From contig OZ257140.1 in the NCBI GenBank assembly GCA_965279165.1, positions 620,001 through 684,000 of the forward strand: a stretch of DNA of 64,000 bases. The letters are read 5' to 3'. Below, one piece after another: positions 18,545-27,529 of this stretch (the first letter of the stretch is position 1; each line of letters starts with the position of its first letter). A program made the translations under genes and the position numbers. The notes beneath the pieces were generated by a model. It was not told where the DNA came from, ran no database searches, and saw only the letters and a program-made list of their open reading frames with translations. This DNA is from JBAYIE01 sp965279165. GTDB taxonomy: Bacteria > Bacteroidota > Bacteroidia > UKL13-3.

Positions 18545-20500
18545 TTAAACATCGATCTTCGCGTAACGTGCATTTGCTTCAATAAACTCTCTACGTGGTG
18601 GAACATCATCGCCCATCAACATCGAAAATATTCTATCTGCTTCTGCTGCGCTTTCCAAAGTAACTTGTTTCAGTGTACGTGTTTCAGGATTCATGGTAGT
18701 ACTCCATAATTGCTCTGCATTCATTTCTCCCAAACCTTTATAACGTTGGATACCTACACTGTCCACATTTCCTCCTTTTGCAAGACGTAACTGCGCTTCT
18801 TCACGTTGCGCTTCTGTCCAGCAATATTCTTCTTCTTTTCCTTTTTTCACTAAATACAAAGGTGGTTGGGCAATATAGATATATCCAAACTCCAATAATT
18901 CCTTCATGTATCGGAAAAACAATGTCAATATCAAGGTACGAATATGGCTACCATCCACGTCCGCATCCGTCATGATAATAATTTTATGGTAGCGTAATTT
19001 TTCAATATTAAGGGCTTTCACATCTTCTGTGGTACCGATGCTTACTCCTAATCCGGTGAACATATTCTTTATCTCTTCATTTTCATAAATCTTATGCTCC
19101 ATGGCTTTTTCCACGTTTAAGATTTTTCCTCTAAGTGGCAGAATCGCTTGAAATGCTCTATTTCTACCTTGTTTAGCTGTACCTCCTGCCGAATCTCCCT
19201 CTACCAAATACAATTCACAAACCGCAGGATCTGTTTCCTGACAATCTGCTAACTTTCCGGGTAAACCTGAGCCACTCATTACCCCTTTACGTTGCACCAT
19301 CTCACGTGCTTTTCTCGCAGCTGCCCTTGCAGTCGCTGCTAAAATCACTTTCGAAACAATTAAACGTGCCTCTCTAGGGTTTTCCTCCAAGAAATTATTC
19401 AACATATCTCCTACACACTGATCTACTGCTCCCATCACATCGCTGTTTCCTAACTTTGTTTTGGTTTGTCCTTCGAATTGAGGCTCCTGTACTTTTACTG
19501 AGATTACTCCGGTTAATCCTTCACGAAAATCATCTCCGGCAATTTCCACTTTGATATTTTTTAACAAGCCTTCACGTTCAGCATACGCTTTCAGTGTTCT
19601 TGTCAATGCTCTTCTAAAACCCGCAACATGTGTTCCTCCTTCATGGGTATTGATATTATTTACATAGGAATGCAAGTTTTCGGTATATCCGGTATTGTAA
19701 ATCATCGCTACCTCAACTGGTACGCCATTCTTCTCTCCTTCTACATAAATTGCTTCCGGTAATAATTTCTCCCTGGTACCATCCAGAAAATTCACAAATT
19801 CTTTCAACCCACCATCGCTATAAAAGCTTTCTTCTTTAAAATTGCCATCTTCATCCGGACGTTCATCTTTTAAATTGATGGTTATCCCTCTATTGAGAAA
19901 AGACAATTCGCGCATCCTTGCGGCAATCGTATCAAACTTATACTCCGTTACATTAAAAATCGAAGCGTCCGGTTCAAAATATTGCATCGTTCCGTTTTTA
20001 TCGCTTTCACCAACCGTCTTTACATCGTATAACGGCTTACCACAACTGTATTCTTGTTGCCAAATTTTCCCTTCGCGATATACCGTAGTTCTCATTAAAG
20101 TCGACAAGGCATTCACACAACTAACCCCAACACCATGCAAACCACCCGAAACTTTATAGGTATCCTTATCAAATTTTCCACCGGCATGTAAAACCGTCAT
20201 TACCACTTCCAATGCAGATTTGCCTTCCTTCGCATGCATTCCTGTTGGAATTCCTCGCCCGTCATCCACCACCGTTATTGCATTGTTTGTATGAATGGTA
20301 ACAAAAATGTTTTTACAATATCCTGCTAATGCTTCATCAATTGAATTATCAACTACCTCATAAACAAGGTGATGCAATCCTCTTGCACCTACATCCCCTA
20401 TATACATTGCAGGTCTTTTCCGAACCGCCTCTAACCCCTCCAGTACCTGAATATTTTCTGCACCGTAATTGCTTCTGTCCTTCGTTGTTCCTTCCGTCAT
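18545..20500 (-). CDS. gyrB: DNA gyrase subunit B
   Basis: A 651-residue ATPase subunit of the type II topoisomerase that introduces negative supercoils. The GHKL ATP site is clear: 'VYEVVDNSIDEALAGY', 'VVDDGRGIPTG' and 'GGLHGVGVSCVNALS'. The TOPRIM domain follows with 'LYLVEGDSAGGTAKQGRNR' and 'IIMTDADVDGSHIRTL', and the tail 'GLGEMNAEQLWSTTMNP' is standard. The length matches compact GyrB without the proteobacterial insert. The start at 20500 gives 'MTEGTTKDRSNYGAENIQ', a normal N-terminus. The 198 bases upstream separate it from a divergent secreted-protein gene. Confidence 0.97.
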   Translation of the reverse strand: MTEGTTKDRSNYGAENIQVLEGLEAVRKRPAMYIGDVGARGLHHLVYEVVDNSIDEALAGYCKNIFVTIHTNNAITVVDDGRGIPTGMHAKEGKSALEVVMTVLHAGGKFDKDTYKVSGGLHGVGVSCVNALSTLMRTTVYREGKIWQQEYSCGKPLYDVKTVGESDKNGTMQYFEPDASIFNVTEYKFDTIAARMRELSFLNRGITINLKDERPDEDGNFKEESFYSDGGLKEFVNFLDGTREKLLPEAIYVEGEKNGVPVEVAMIYNTGYTENLHSYVNNINTHEGGTHVAGFRRALTRTLKAYAEREGLLKNIKVEIAGDDFREGLTGVISVKVQEPQFEGQTKTKLGNSDVMGAVDQCVGDMLNNFLEENPREARLIVSKVILAATARAAARKAREMVQRKGVMSGSGLPGKLADCQETDPAVCELYLVEGDSAGGTAKQGRNRAFQAILPLRGKILNVEKAMEHKIYENEEIKNMFTGLGVSIGTTEDVKALNIEKLRYHKIIIMTDADVDGSHIRTLILTLFFRYMKELLEFGYIYIAQPPLYLVKKGKEEEYCWTEAQREEAQLRLAKGGNVDSVGIQRYKGLGEMNAEQLWSTTMNPETRTLKQVTLESAAEADRIFSMLMGDDVPPRREFIEANARYAKIDV

Positions 20501-20698
20501 TTTTTTCGTTTTATAAGTGGGTGTAAAAATACGGCCAAAAGGGCGGTTAACCTAAATATAACACTTAATTTACCCATTGTTTTTTCCACATTTTTTCACC
20601 AAAAAAAACATCCCGTTTCTATATACTTCCATTTATAAAAAATCAGACTTGAAAACCGTTTCCTGCAACTTAATTTCACTCAGGTTTGTCTACTTTAT

Positions 20699-22804
20699 AT
20701 GGCTAAAACCATTTTGCTGATTCTTCTTTCTATCTTTCAGCTACAAGCACAAAACCAAAACAACCATTGGTTTATGGGCACCTATTTGGGCATGCGCTTT
20801 ACCAACAATACCATGCAACCCATACCGGTAAATACAAGCAAAATGTACGCACCTTATGGATCTGCCAGCTACTCTGATCCGATAACAGGGGCTTTAAAAT
20901 TCTATACAAATGGTGCCTATGTGTATAACCGTTTACACCATCAAATGCCTAATGGATTTTATATCAACAACGAAACATTTGCTGCACATTGTGTTATCAT
21001 TCCTCATCCGGGCAATATCCATCTATATTATATCATTACCGGATCTACCTCCAGTTCAACTTTGTATTATGCTTTGGTTGATATGCGACTTAATAATGGA
21101 TTAGGGGATATAACAGAAAAAGCCAAGGTATTACATAACAATGCAGATTTACATTTTACGGTTGTTAAGCAATATTATGATGCCGGATACTGGTTGATTA
21201 CACATGAGTCGGGTAGTAACAAGTTTCTTACCTATGCGATAACACAGGAAGGGTTATCAATAACACCTGTAATTTCTGTAGCAGGTAAATCAAATAAAAG
21301 TAATGGCCAATATACATATGGTAAAATGGTTTCCAATAGTTCAGGAAATGAATTTATTTTCACTTCAACATTAGATGATGCTTTTAATAGTGCTTACGCA
21401 GAAATATTTTCATTCGACAAACAATGTGCGAAAATCATCTTTAAAAAGTCTTTGCTTCCTCACCCCATGCAAGGTATTGAAATCATAGCTTATCCTGCGT
21501 ACAGCCAAAACGAAAAAGTAATTTATATTTCCTGGTTATTGAACACCGGTAATTCGCTTTTAATACAGTACAATTTAAATGATGACGAACCCAACTCAAC
21601 TTATGTAATAGTTTCGGGTGGTAATTATAATTCAGGAGATATGCAACTGGCACCGGATGGAAAAATTTATGTTTCTTCCAGCGAAAACGGAATGGTCACT
21701 TCGAAAGTTAACGTGATAAACAATCCCAATCAAATTGGAATTGGTTGTGGATTTGTTGAATACCAAACCAATCTTGGACCGGTTGATCAGCCACTAGGAA
21801 CATATTATACCGAACATTTTCCCGAATTTATTTTAGATAATTCCCGGTATAGTACAGGATTACGGAAACCTGAACTGCGCATCCTTTCTGCTTGTTTCAA
21901 CGAACCGGTAAGTTATGGATTAAACGAACCTTTAACTGCTGATTCATTTAGGTGGGAATTTGGTGATGGAAAAACCAGCTCCTTAATTAACCCAATCCAT
22001 ATTTATGATTCGGTTAAAAGTTACGTAGTTACTTTTACCTGGTATTTGTGTGCCATTAAATTTTTCATCACAGATACCATTACTATGTATCAAAAGCCCA
22101 AGATACATATTGGAAATGACACTACTTTATGTGCTGGAGTTATATTCACCCTTACCGGACCATCTGAGGCCTATAAATATGAATGGAATACCGGCGATAC
22201 AACCAGGCAAATACAAGTGAATAAACCTAATCTGTATTCACTTAAAGCCTCTATTGGCAATTGCGTGGTTTTCGACGATATCAAAATTGACTTTTATCCG
22301 AGTTTATACACCGAACTAGGAGAGTTGTATTTTATATGCGATAAAGATAAAGAATTGATTAAGCTCGATCCCGGAGAAGGTTATATGCAATATAAATGGA
22401 CCCCGACAGGCGACACCACACAATGGATTATAGTAGGTGATTTAGGAGATTATTTTGTTGTCGTAAAAGATTTCAGAGGTTGTTCCGGCGAAGATGGAAC
22501 GACTGTTCAAAAGAGGTGTCCCGTTACCATCTACTTTCCAAATGCATTTACCCCAAACAACGATGGAATAAATGATACCTACCAACCCAAAGGAAGTGAT
22601 GTTGAATCTTTCCATATTCAAATCTATAATCGTTGGGGCGAAATGGTATTTGAATCCGCTGATTTAAATTATCATTGGGATGGAAAGGTAAACAAATCGA
22701 ATGCTCCCGATGGCGTTTATTATTTTATTGCCGAATATTCAGGCTATATCCAAAAACGACTGAAGAAGTTCGACACCAAAGGGAATTTTACTTTATTGCA
22801 TTAG
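20699..22804 (+). CDS. T9SS type-B secreted protein with PKD domain and gliding-motility C-terminal domain
   Basis: A 701-residue exported protein. The signal peptide ends near 'FQLQAQNQ'. The first 400 residues look like a WD/YVTN-type propeller region. A PKD-like domain follows ('FRWEFGDGKTSSLINPIHIYD'). The last ~90 residues are the CHU_C / gliding-motility-associated domain: 'FPNAFTPNNDGINDTY', 'IYNRWGEMVFES', 'WDGK' and 'APDGVYYFIAEY'. This domain directs type-B export through the type IX secretion system and leaves the protein attached to the cell surface. The ligand is unknown. It stands alone between gyrB and the methionine leader. Confidence 0.85.
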   Translation: MAKTILLILLSIFQLQAQNQNNHWFMGTYLGMRFTNNTMQPIPVNTSKMYAPYGSASYSDPITGALKFYTNGAYVYNRLHHQMPNGFYINNETFAAHCVIIPHPGNIHLYYIITGSTSSSTLYYALVDMRLNNGLGDITEKAKVLHNNADLHFTVVKQYYDAGYWLITHESGSNKFLTYAITQEGLSITPVISVAGKSNKSNGQYTYGKMVSNSSGNEFIFTSTLDDAFNSAYAEIFSFDKQCAKIIFKKSLLPHPMQGIEIIAYPAYSQNEKVIYISWLLNTGNSLLIQYNLNDDEPNSTYVIVSGGNYNSGDMQLAPDGKIYVSSSENGMVTSKVNVINNPNQIGIGCGFVEYQTNLGPVDQPLGTYYTEHFPEFILDNSRYSTGLRKPELRILSACFNEPVSYGLNEPLTADSFRWEFGDGKTSSLINPIHIYDSVKSYVVTFTWYLCAIKFFITDTITMYQKPKIHIGNDTTLCAGVIFTLTGPSEAYKYEWNTGDTTRQIQVNKPNLYSLKASIGNCVVFDDIKIDFYPSLYTELGELYFICDKDKELIKLDPGEGYMQYKWTPTGDTTQWIIVGDLGDYFVVVKDFRGCSGEDGTTVQKRCPVTIYFPNAFTPNNDGINDTYQPKGSDVESFHIQIYNRWGEMVFESADLNYHWDGKVNKSNAPDGVYYFIAEYSGYIQKRLKKFDTKGNFTLLH

Positions 22805-22843
22805 CTATTTTCAGCAACAAAAACTATCAACCAAAAAAAATAA

Positions 22844-22876
22844 TTTGGTTTTGTAATTTTTGATATTGCATATTTG
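22844..22876 (+). promoter_or_regulatory. Candidate promoter for the methionine leader transcript
   Basis: TTTG at 22844-22847 and CATATTTG at 22869-22876 (seven of eight to TAnnTTTG) are separated by 21 bases. It would start a transcript near 22883 and leave a leader of about 385 bases before the first enzyme gene. A weak hairpin (AACCAAA at 22829-22835 with TTTGGTT at 22844-22850, then a T-rich run) overlaps it and may end transcription of the upstream gene. Confidence 0.45.
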
Positions 22877-23073
22877 CACCGAATGAAATCTCATACACAA
22901 CATATAAACTTAGTTAATCGAATGCAAAATTGCATGCGAATGTGTATGTTTATGTTTAGTTAAAACATATCCATGGTGAACGTTACACCGAATAATTAAA
23001 AACGATTTTCATTTTAATCATTTTAAATTTTTACAACGTGTTATTACAACCCGTTTTTACATATCCAACCCAT

Positions 23074-23171
23074 ATTGCATGCAAACCCCTTTGCATGATG
23101 CAATGTCTGATGCGCTGCTTCGCAGAGCAACAACCAACTATACGTTGATTAGGGAGCAGGAAGCTTCCTGC
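23074..23171 (+). promoter_or_regulatory. Structured leader RNA upstream of the trans-sulfuration gene
   Basis: This stretch is visibly richer in GC than its surroundings and can fold into four hairpins in a row. (1) ATTGCAT+GCAAA at 23074-23085 pairs with TTTGC at 23090-23094 and ATGCAAT at 23098-23104, loop CCCC, 3-base bulge. (2) GCGCTGC at 23112-23118 pairs with GCAGAGC at 23122-23128, one mismatch. (3) AACCAAC pairs with GTTGATT around the loop TATAC near 23132-23150, one mismatch. (4) The perfect palindrome GCAGGAAGCTTCCTGC lies at 23156-23171. No T-tract follows hairpin 4, so it is not a standard terminator. I could not match it to the SAM-I consensus. It may act by attenuation with the Met/Cys mini-ORF it contains. 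Confidence 0.5.
23095..23148 (+). CDS. Putative Met/Cys-rich leader peptide
   Basis: A 17-codon reading frame, MMQCLMRCFAEQQPTIR, with three Met and two Cys in the first eight residues. It lies inside the hairpin region and about 120 bases upstream of a cystathionine gamma-synthase/sulfhydrylase-family gene and homoserine dehydrogenase. Concentration of the pathway's end-product amino acids is the mark of a ribosome-mediated attenuation leader. Its stop codon (23146-23148) lies on the 3' arm of hairpin 3, and both start codons sit in hairpin 1. Translation is not shown; the peptide could be a chance frame in a riboswitch-like RNA. Confidence 0.4.
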   Translation: MMQCLMRCFAEQQPTIR

Positions 23172-23267
23172 AACACCGAAAAATTACCGGAACAATTCAA
23201 AATCTTAAAATCAAATCACAACTGGTTTTGTGTTGTACTATCTATAAAAAAACTAAAAAATAAAATC

Positions 23268-24464
23268 ATGACAAATTATAAAACAGAAACCCAATTATTA
23301 CATTTTTTACCGTCCGACGAATTAACGGGAGCAATCAGTGTTCCAATTTATCAAACCTCCACCTTCATACAAGAATCACCCGGAAACCACAAAGGTTTTG
23401 ATTACTCTAGAAGCAATAACCCAACCCGACAAGCACTCGAAAATCTGGTTGCAAAACTAGAGGAAGGCGATGGCGGATTTGCTTTTGGTAGCGGACTCGC
23501 GGCCATTGATGCAGTACTTAAATTACTTGAACCGGGAGATGAAATTATTGCTTGCGACGATATTTACGGTGGCACCTTTAGGATATTCACCCATGTTTAT
23601 GAAAAATTTGGAGTAAAAATAAAATATATTGATTCCACCAATATTGAAACAGTAATCGATGCAATAACTGATAAAACAAAATTCATATGGATTGAAACAC
23701 CAACCAATCCAACTTTAAAAATATCAGATATTCGTGCCATTGCTGCGATTGCAAAAACAGTAAATGCATTGTTGGTAGTGGATAACACCTTTGCATCTCC
23801 GGTGCTGCAACAACCTTTAACCCTAGGAGCAGATATTGTAATTCATAGTGCTACCAAATACCTTGGAGGTCATTCGGATTTAATCGCAGGTGTTGTGGTT
23901 ACAGGCAATTCCGAATTAAGTGAAAAAATAAAATACATACAGAATGCTTCCGGCGGAATTCTTGGACCGTTTGATTCGTGGTTACTTATCAGGGGAATTG
24001 AAACATTAACACTTAGGGTTAAAAAACACAATGAAAACGCATTGCAAATTGCGGAATTCTTATCTAACCAACCCGAAATTGACCGATTGTATTATCCCGG
24101 ATTAAAAAACCATCCCAACCACCTGATTGCGGCGAAACAACAAAGTGGATTTGGCAGTATCATTTCTTTTTCATTAAAAGAAGATACACTTACGGCTGCC
24201 GAAAATCTGGTAACTTCAACGAGATTATTCAAGTTGGCCGAAAGTTTAGGTGGTGTGAAGAGTTTGATTTGTCATCCGGCTCAAATGACCCACAAATCGA
24301 TTCCCCAACAAAAACGAAAATCTTCCGGGATACAGGATTCCTTGATTCGACTTTCAGTAGGAATAGAGGATGCCAATGACCTGATACAAGATCTTCAACA
24401 TGCCTTTGCAATCGGTAAAAAAAATCACCCTTTAAAACTGCAAATACTTGCAAACAACCAATAA
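23268..24464 (+). CDS. PLP-dependent trans-sulfuration enzyme (cystathionine gamma-synthase / O-acylhomoserine sulfhydrylase family)
   Basis: A 398-residue enzyme of the Cys/Met metabolism PLP family. The PLP lysine is K197 in 'HSATKYLGGHSDLIAG'; 'YSRSNNPTRQALE' (46-58), 'FGSGLAAI' and 'CDDIYGGTFRIF' are standard. Members use an activated homoserine with cysteine or sulfide, or cleave cystathionine; the exact reaction cannot be set by eye. The homoserine dehydrogenase behind it and the Met/Cys leader before it favour a role in methionine synthesis. The start is the ATG at 23268, where conserved sequence begins; an in-frame ATG at 23079 would add 63 unconserved residues from the leader. The next gene starts 49 bases after its stop. 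Confidence 0.88.
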   Translation: MTNYKTETQLLHFLPSDELTGAISVPIYQTSTFIQESPGNHKGFDYSRSNNPTRQALENLVAKLEEGDGGFAFGSGLAAIDAVLKLLEPGDEIIACDDIYGGTFRIFTHVYEKFGVKIKYIDSTNIETVIDAITDKTKFIWIETPTNPTLKISDIRAIAAIAKTVNALLVVDNTFASPVLQQPLTLGADIVIHSATKYLGGHSDLIAGVVVTGNSELSEKIKYIQNASGGILGPFDSWLLIRGIETLTLRVKKHNENALQIAEFLSNQPEIDRLYYPGLKNHPNHLIAAKQQSGFGSIISFSLKEDTLTAAENLVTSTRLFKLAESLGGVKSLICHPAQMTHKSIPQQKRKSSGIQDSLIRLSVGIEDANDLIQDLQHAFAIGKKNHPLKLQILANNQ

Positions 24465-24513
24465 TCTAACATCGCTTCGGATTAAAAAATTTCCGGAGAT
24501 AAATAAAAAAAAT

Positions 24514-25746
24514 ATGAAAAATATAAATATCGGATTATTCGGATATGGAACAGTTGGACAAGGTTTATATGAGATAATAACAAAGAACGGAGATACAAAT
24601 CTTGCCATTACCAAAATTGGTATAAAACATAGCAATAAGTCCCGAAATCTAAGCACCTCCTATTTCACCTGCAATCCAGATGATATTCTCCATGATCCTG
24701 CTATCGACATTGTGGTTGAACTAATCCCGGATAGTGAAGCTTCATTTCAAATAACAAAAAAAGCATTACTAGCCGGTAAGCCCGTTGTAACTGCCAATAA
24801 AAAAATGCTTGCCGAACACCTCGCTGAAATCATCGACTTACAAGTAATTACCGGAATTCCGGTTTTATATGAGGCCTCGGTTTGTGCAGCGATTCCAATC
24901 TTGAGAACCCTTGAAGAATATTACCGAACGGAGAAAATAAATTTTATTCAAGGTATCTTAAACGGAACAACCAATTTTATGTTAACCAAGGCACAGGAGG
25001 AAAACATATCCTATCGGGAAGTTTTGGAGAAAGCACAACTGTTAGGTTTTGCAGAAAGCGATCCGAGTATGGATGTGGATGGATTTGATGCCAAATATAA
25101 ACTCATCTTATTAGCCGCCCATGGCTTGGGTATTATTATTCCTCCCGAAAACCTGTTTCACATCGGGATTGGTAATTTATCCTCTCCGGATTTGAAATTT
25201 GCCTCAGATAGAAACTTGAAATTAAAACTCATTCCATGCATTTCAGAGGAGTCCGACGGTTTGGTGGCTTCCGTAATACCGGAATGGATAGATTTAAACC
25301 ATCCTTTTTACCAGGTAAGAAATGAATACAATTCGGTTTGTGTAAATGGTGTCTACTCCCAAAACCAGCAGTTTATTGGAAAGGGAGCAGGAGGCCATCC
25401 AACTGCAGCAGCTGTATTGTCTGATTTAAATTCTTTGCTATCAAATTATAAATACACCTATTCAAAAACGCAAACAAACGGAACTCGAACAATCAACAAT
25501 AACCATTTCATATGGGTCTATATTCGATTTCCACTTGATTATGAAATAGGTGCACTCGAAATACGAAACATTAAAGAGTGGATTTGGAATGAAAACCATG
25601 GGCAAGTAATTGGTGAAGTTTCCCTTGCACGATTGTTACAATGTAAAATAAATTTGGTACCGGATATTTTTATTGCTCGCATTGGCGAACATATCCAATT
25701 AAACAGCTTAAAATCAAAGTTAGAAACAGAAGAATTGGTTCAATAA
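24514..25746 (+). CDS. hom: Homoserine dehydrogenase
   Basis: A 410-residue NAD(P)-dependent oxidoreductase that converts aspartate semialdehyde to homoserine, the branch point for threonine and methionine. The Rossmann motif 'GLFGYGTVGQGLYE' is at the N-terminus, 'PVVTANKKMLAEH' marks the cofactor region, and the catalytic-domain signature is 'GILNGTTNFMLTKAQEE' followed by 'GFAESDPSMDVDGFDAKYKL'. There is no aspartate-kinase fusion and no clear ACT domain at the C-terminus. The ATG at 24514 is preferred over an upstream TTG. It follows the trans-sulfuration gene on one probable transcript, so the leader would control both. Confidence 0.93.
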   Translation: MKNINIGLFGYGTVGQGLYEIITKNGDTNLAITKIGIKHSNKSRNLSTSYFTCNPDDILHDPAIDIVVELIPDSEASFQITKKALLAGKPVVTANKKMLAEHLAEIIDLQVITGIPVLYEASVCAAIPILRTLEEYYRTEKINFIQGILNGTTNFMLTKAQEENISYREVLEKAQLLGFAESDPSMDVDGFDAKYKLILLAAHGLGIIIPPENLFHIGIGNLSSPDLKFASDRNLKLKLIPCISEESDGLVASVIPEWIDLNHPFYQVRNEYNSVCVNGVYSQNQQFIGKGAGGHPTAAAVLSDLNSLLSNYKYTYSKTQTNGTRTINNNHFIWVYIRFPLDYEIGALEIRNIKEWIWNENHGQVIGEVSLARLLQCKINLVPDIFIARIGEHIQLNSLKSKLETEELVQ

Positions 25747-25752
25747 CAAATC

Positions 25753-26268
25753 TTATTTCTGTTGTTCGTCAGGTAAGCGAAATGCCATTGAATAAGTGAT
25801 ATGGAAGCCGATGGTTTGAATGGCCGAAAGCACAAGAAAATCTTGAACAACTGTTTTCCAATTGATAAATTTATGTTTTGTTTTCTCTGGATGGTTATTG
25901 TTTGCACAATAAGTAATCGCGCCCATATCGAGAATTAATTTAGTGGTCCGGGTTAAGTGATAGCCATCCGTCATGGATACAAAAACATTTGTACTACCCA
26001 TAAAACGTGGACCTTGAGCAGGGTCCATGTTTTTATACTTGTTTTTCCAACTCACTTTTGGATTCCAAAATTGGTTATTGGCATTTGGAAAAGTACGTTT
26101 AAAACCGTTATCATAATGGAAAACCAACGCTTCCGTTGTACCATCCACCATTCCCGAAAACAACATCAATGTTCCGGGTACCAAATACTCTTTCCATGGA
26201 CGTTGTGCCATAGAGGGGTGTGCAAATAAAAATGCCAGAAGAAGAAAAATTCCAGTTTTCATGAGCAT
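25753..26268 (-). CDS. Uncharacterised exported protein
   Basis: A 171-residue protein with a signal peptide (ATG at 26268, cleavage near 'HPSMAQRP'). After it comes 'WKEYLVPGTLMLFSGMVDGTTEAL' and a Trp/Asn/Lys-rich segment ('NNQFWNPKVSWKNKYKNMDP'), then two weakly hydrophobic segments that could be membrane helices. I recognise no family with confidence. It converges on hom with 6 bases between stops. The spacing and codon use look like a real gene. A membrane-associated or periplasmic location is likely. Confidence 0.55.
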   Translation of the reverse strand: MLMKTGIFLLLAFLFAHPSMAQRPWKEYLVPGTLMLFSGMVDGTTEALVFHYDNGFKRTFPNANNQFWNPKVSWKNKYKNMDPAQGPRFMGSTNVFVSMTDGYHLTRTTKLILDMGAITYCANNNHPEKTKHKFINWKTVVQDFLVLSAIQTIGFHITYSMAFRLPDEQQK

Positions 26269-26627
26269 GATTGATTAAAGTCTATCACTAAATATTTTTT
26301 TCAATCCTAAGAAAAAGGCACTGCCATTTATATAGGATATCGGACCACTAAAATAGTTGACAAAAATCATTTCACAAGATTTATTTTAATTTTTCTTTAT
26401 TCATATCGAATTTACCGCGACTTACATAACATTATATGTATATACAAGATTGAATAAAATACCAGAAAAATCGAAAATGCCTTTCGATTATGGAGTATCT
26501 CACATGAAATACTGAGACCTTTCCGGATAGAAAGTTGAATTAGCATTCTCCGGTTTAGAAAAAGTCAATTAATAATTCGGCAATTCATTGCGAAACGCCG
26601 GAATAAACGGAGAGATTAGTAAAAATA
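26269..26627 (-). other. Intergenic stretch without a recognisable gene
   Basis: These 359 bases are AT-rich with stops in all frames. I see no tRNA-like fold, no strong terminator and no clear promoter. A loose inverted pair TATCTCA / TGAGA lies near 26496-26520. It holds the upstream region of the exported-protein gene and the 3' side of the cold-shock gene. Confidence 0.5.
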
Positions 26628-27083
26628 TCAGGAGATTACAATAACCGATTTGGCTTGGGGACCTTTAGGGCCATCTTCAATTTCGAAGGTAACTTTATCG
26701 TTTTCTTTGATGGAAGTAGTTAAAGCGTTTACGTGAACAAAAACGCCTTGTTGGGTAATTTCATCTTTAATAAAACCATATCCTTTCGAGTCGTTGAAGA
26801 AGGTTACTTTACCTTTTCTCACAATCTCTTCGGGTGTAGGAGCCAAATGTTTTGGCGAACTAATTTGTATATCTTCTGGATTTATAACTACTTTTTTATT
26901 AGGATCCGGTGGGGTATCAGTAATATTTCCATAAGCATCCACATACGCAAGCATTTCTTCAAAACCTTTTCCTTTATTGGAATTGGCTTTTCTCTCAGCA
27001 GCTTTTTCTTCTTTATCTTTCCTCTTCTTTAAGCGCTTCTTTTCTTTTTCTTTTTTGCTGAATGTTTCCTGCGATTTACCCAT
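26628..27083 (-). CDS. Cold-shock-domain protein with Lys-rich N-terminal extension
   Basis: A 151-residue protein. The last ~65 residues are a cold-shock domain with the RNA-binding motifs RNP1 'KGYGFI' and RNP2 'VFVHV', so it should bind single-stranded RNA or DNA and open RNA structure. The first ~40 residues are almost entirely Lys/Glu/Arg, likely a helical basic arm, followed by a Pro-rich linker. CspA itself is about 70 residues, so the protein is twice that size; this two-part form is familiar in Bacteroidota. A -7 element TATATTTG lies 65 bases upstream. Its own mRNA may be temperature-regulated, but nothing here shows that. Confidence 0.85.
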   Translation of the reverse strand: MGKSQETFSKKEKEKKRLKKRKDKEEKAAERKANSNKGKGFEEMLAYVDAYGNITDTPPDPNKKVVINPEDIQISSPKHLAPTPEEIVRKGKVTFFNDSKGYGFIKDEITQQGVFVHVNALTTSIKENDKVTFEIEDGPKGPQAKSVIVIS

Positions 27084-27148
27084 ATTTTTTATTAGTTACC
27101 TATGTCAATTCCTATTTAAAGAAAGAAACACGGATTTTTTTTAGGGAG

Positions 27149-27156
27149 CAAATATA
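27149..27156 (-). promoter_or_regulatory. Candidate -7 promoter element for the cold-shock gene
   Basis: On the minus strand the sequence reads TATATTTG, a perfect TAnnTTTG. No TTTG was found at the matching -33 position, so the call rests on this element alone. The transcript would have a leader of about 55-60 bases. Confidence 0.35.
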
Positions 27157-27280
27157 AGGATTTTTGAGAGATTTTGGATATGGTGTTAAAATCAAAGTAG
27201 TAGAATCAATCTCATTCCCCTACTTGCTCAAATTCTTGAAAATGGAAATTTATTCTCTTTCTCGCTCTCTCTCTAATTCT

Positions 27281-27321
27281 GTGGAGGATATCGGTCCCGA
27301 TGATTATCGGGACGAACCGAC
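27281..27321 (-). pseudogene. tRNA-Ala 3' fragment with a palindrome in the T-loop
   Basis: On the minus strand this reads as the T-arm and 3' acceptor strand of the neighbouring tRNA-Ala (GTCGGTTCG ... CCGATATCCTCCAC). Three T-loop bases (AAT) are replaced by an 18-base palindrome at 27295-27312 (plus strand TCCCGATGATTATCGGGA: 7-bp stem, 4-base loop). No 5' half, D-arm or anticodon arm is attached, so it cannot form a tRNA. It lies 32 bases from the 3' end of the intact gene. Confidence 0.8.
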
Positions 27322-27353
27322 TAATTTAATTTAGGTGAGCCAAACCGAATATG

Positions 27354-27427
<74 letters not shown>

Positions 27428-27444
27428 TAATTTTATTTCAATCC

Positions 27445-27483
27445 GCTAGCCATCCTGATACTTATCGGGAGAGCTAATCCCCC
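27445..27483 (-). pseudogene. tRNA-Ala 5' fragment with a palindrome in the D-loop
   Basis: On the minus strand this repeats the first 13 bases of tRNA-Ala (GGGGGATTAGCTC). An 18-base imperfect palindrome follows at 27453-27470 (minus strand TCCCGATAAGTATCAGGA) in place of three D-loop bases, then TGGCTAGC before homology ends. It has no anticodon arm or 3' half. It sits 17 bases upstream of the intact gene and mirrors the 3' fragment on the other side. Confidence 0.78.
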
Positions 27484-27529
27484 AAATAATGTGGCAATGA
27501 TAAGAATAATTTGATGGAATTAAAAACCT

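Noticed and set aside
23074..23171. SAM-I (S-box) riboswitch
   Set aside because: I could not find the conserved S-box core (AGAGGUGGAGGGA, GAUGAAACC, GGCAACC) by eye; a formal covariance search is still needed.
26269..26627. A degenerate gene or insertion-sequence remnant in the gap
   Set aside because: I found no frame with recognisable protein sequence, no terminal inverted repeats and no target-site duplication.
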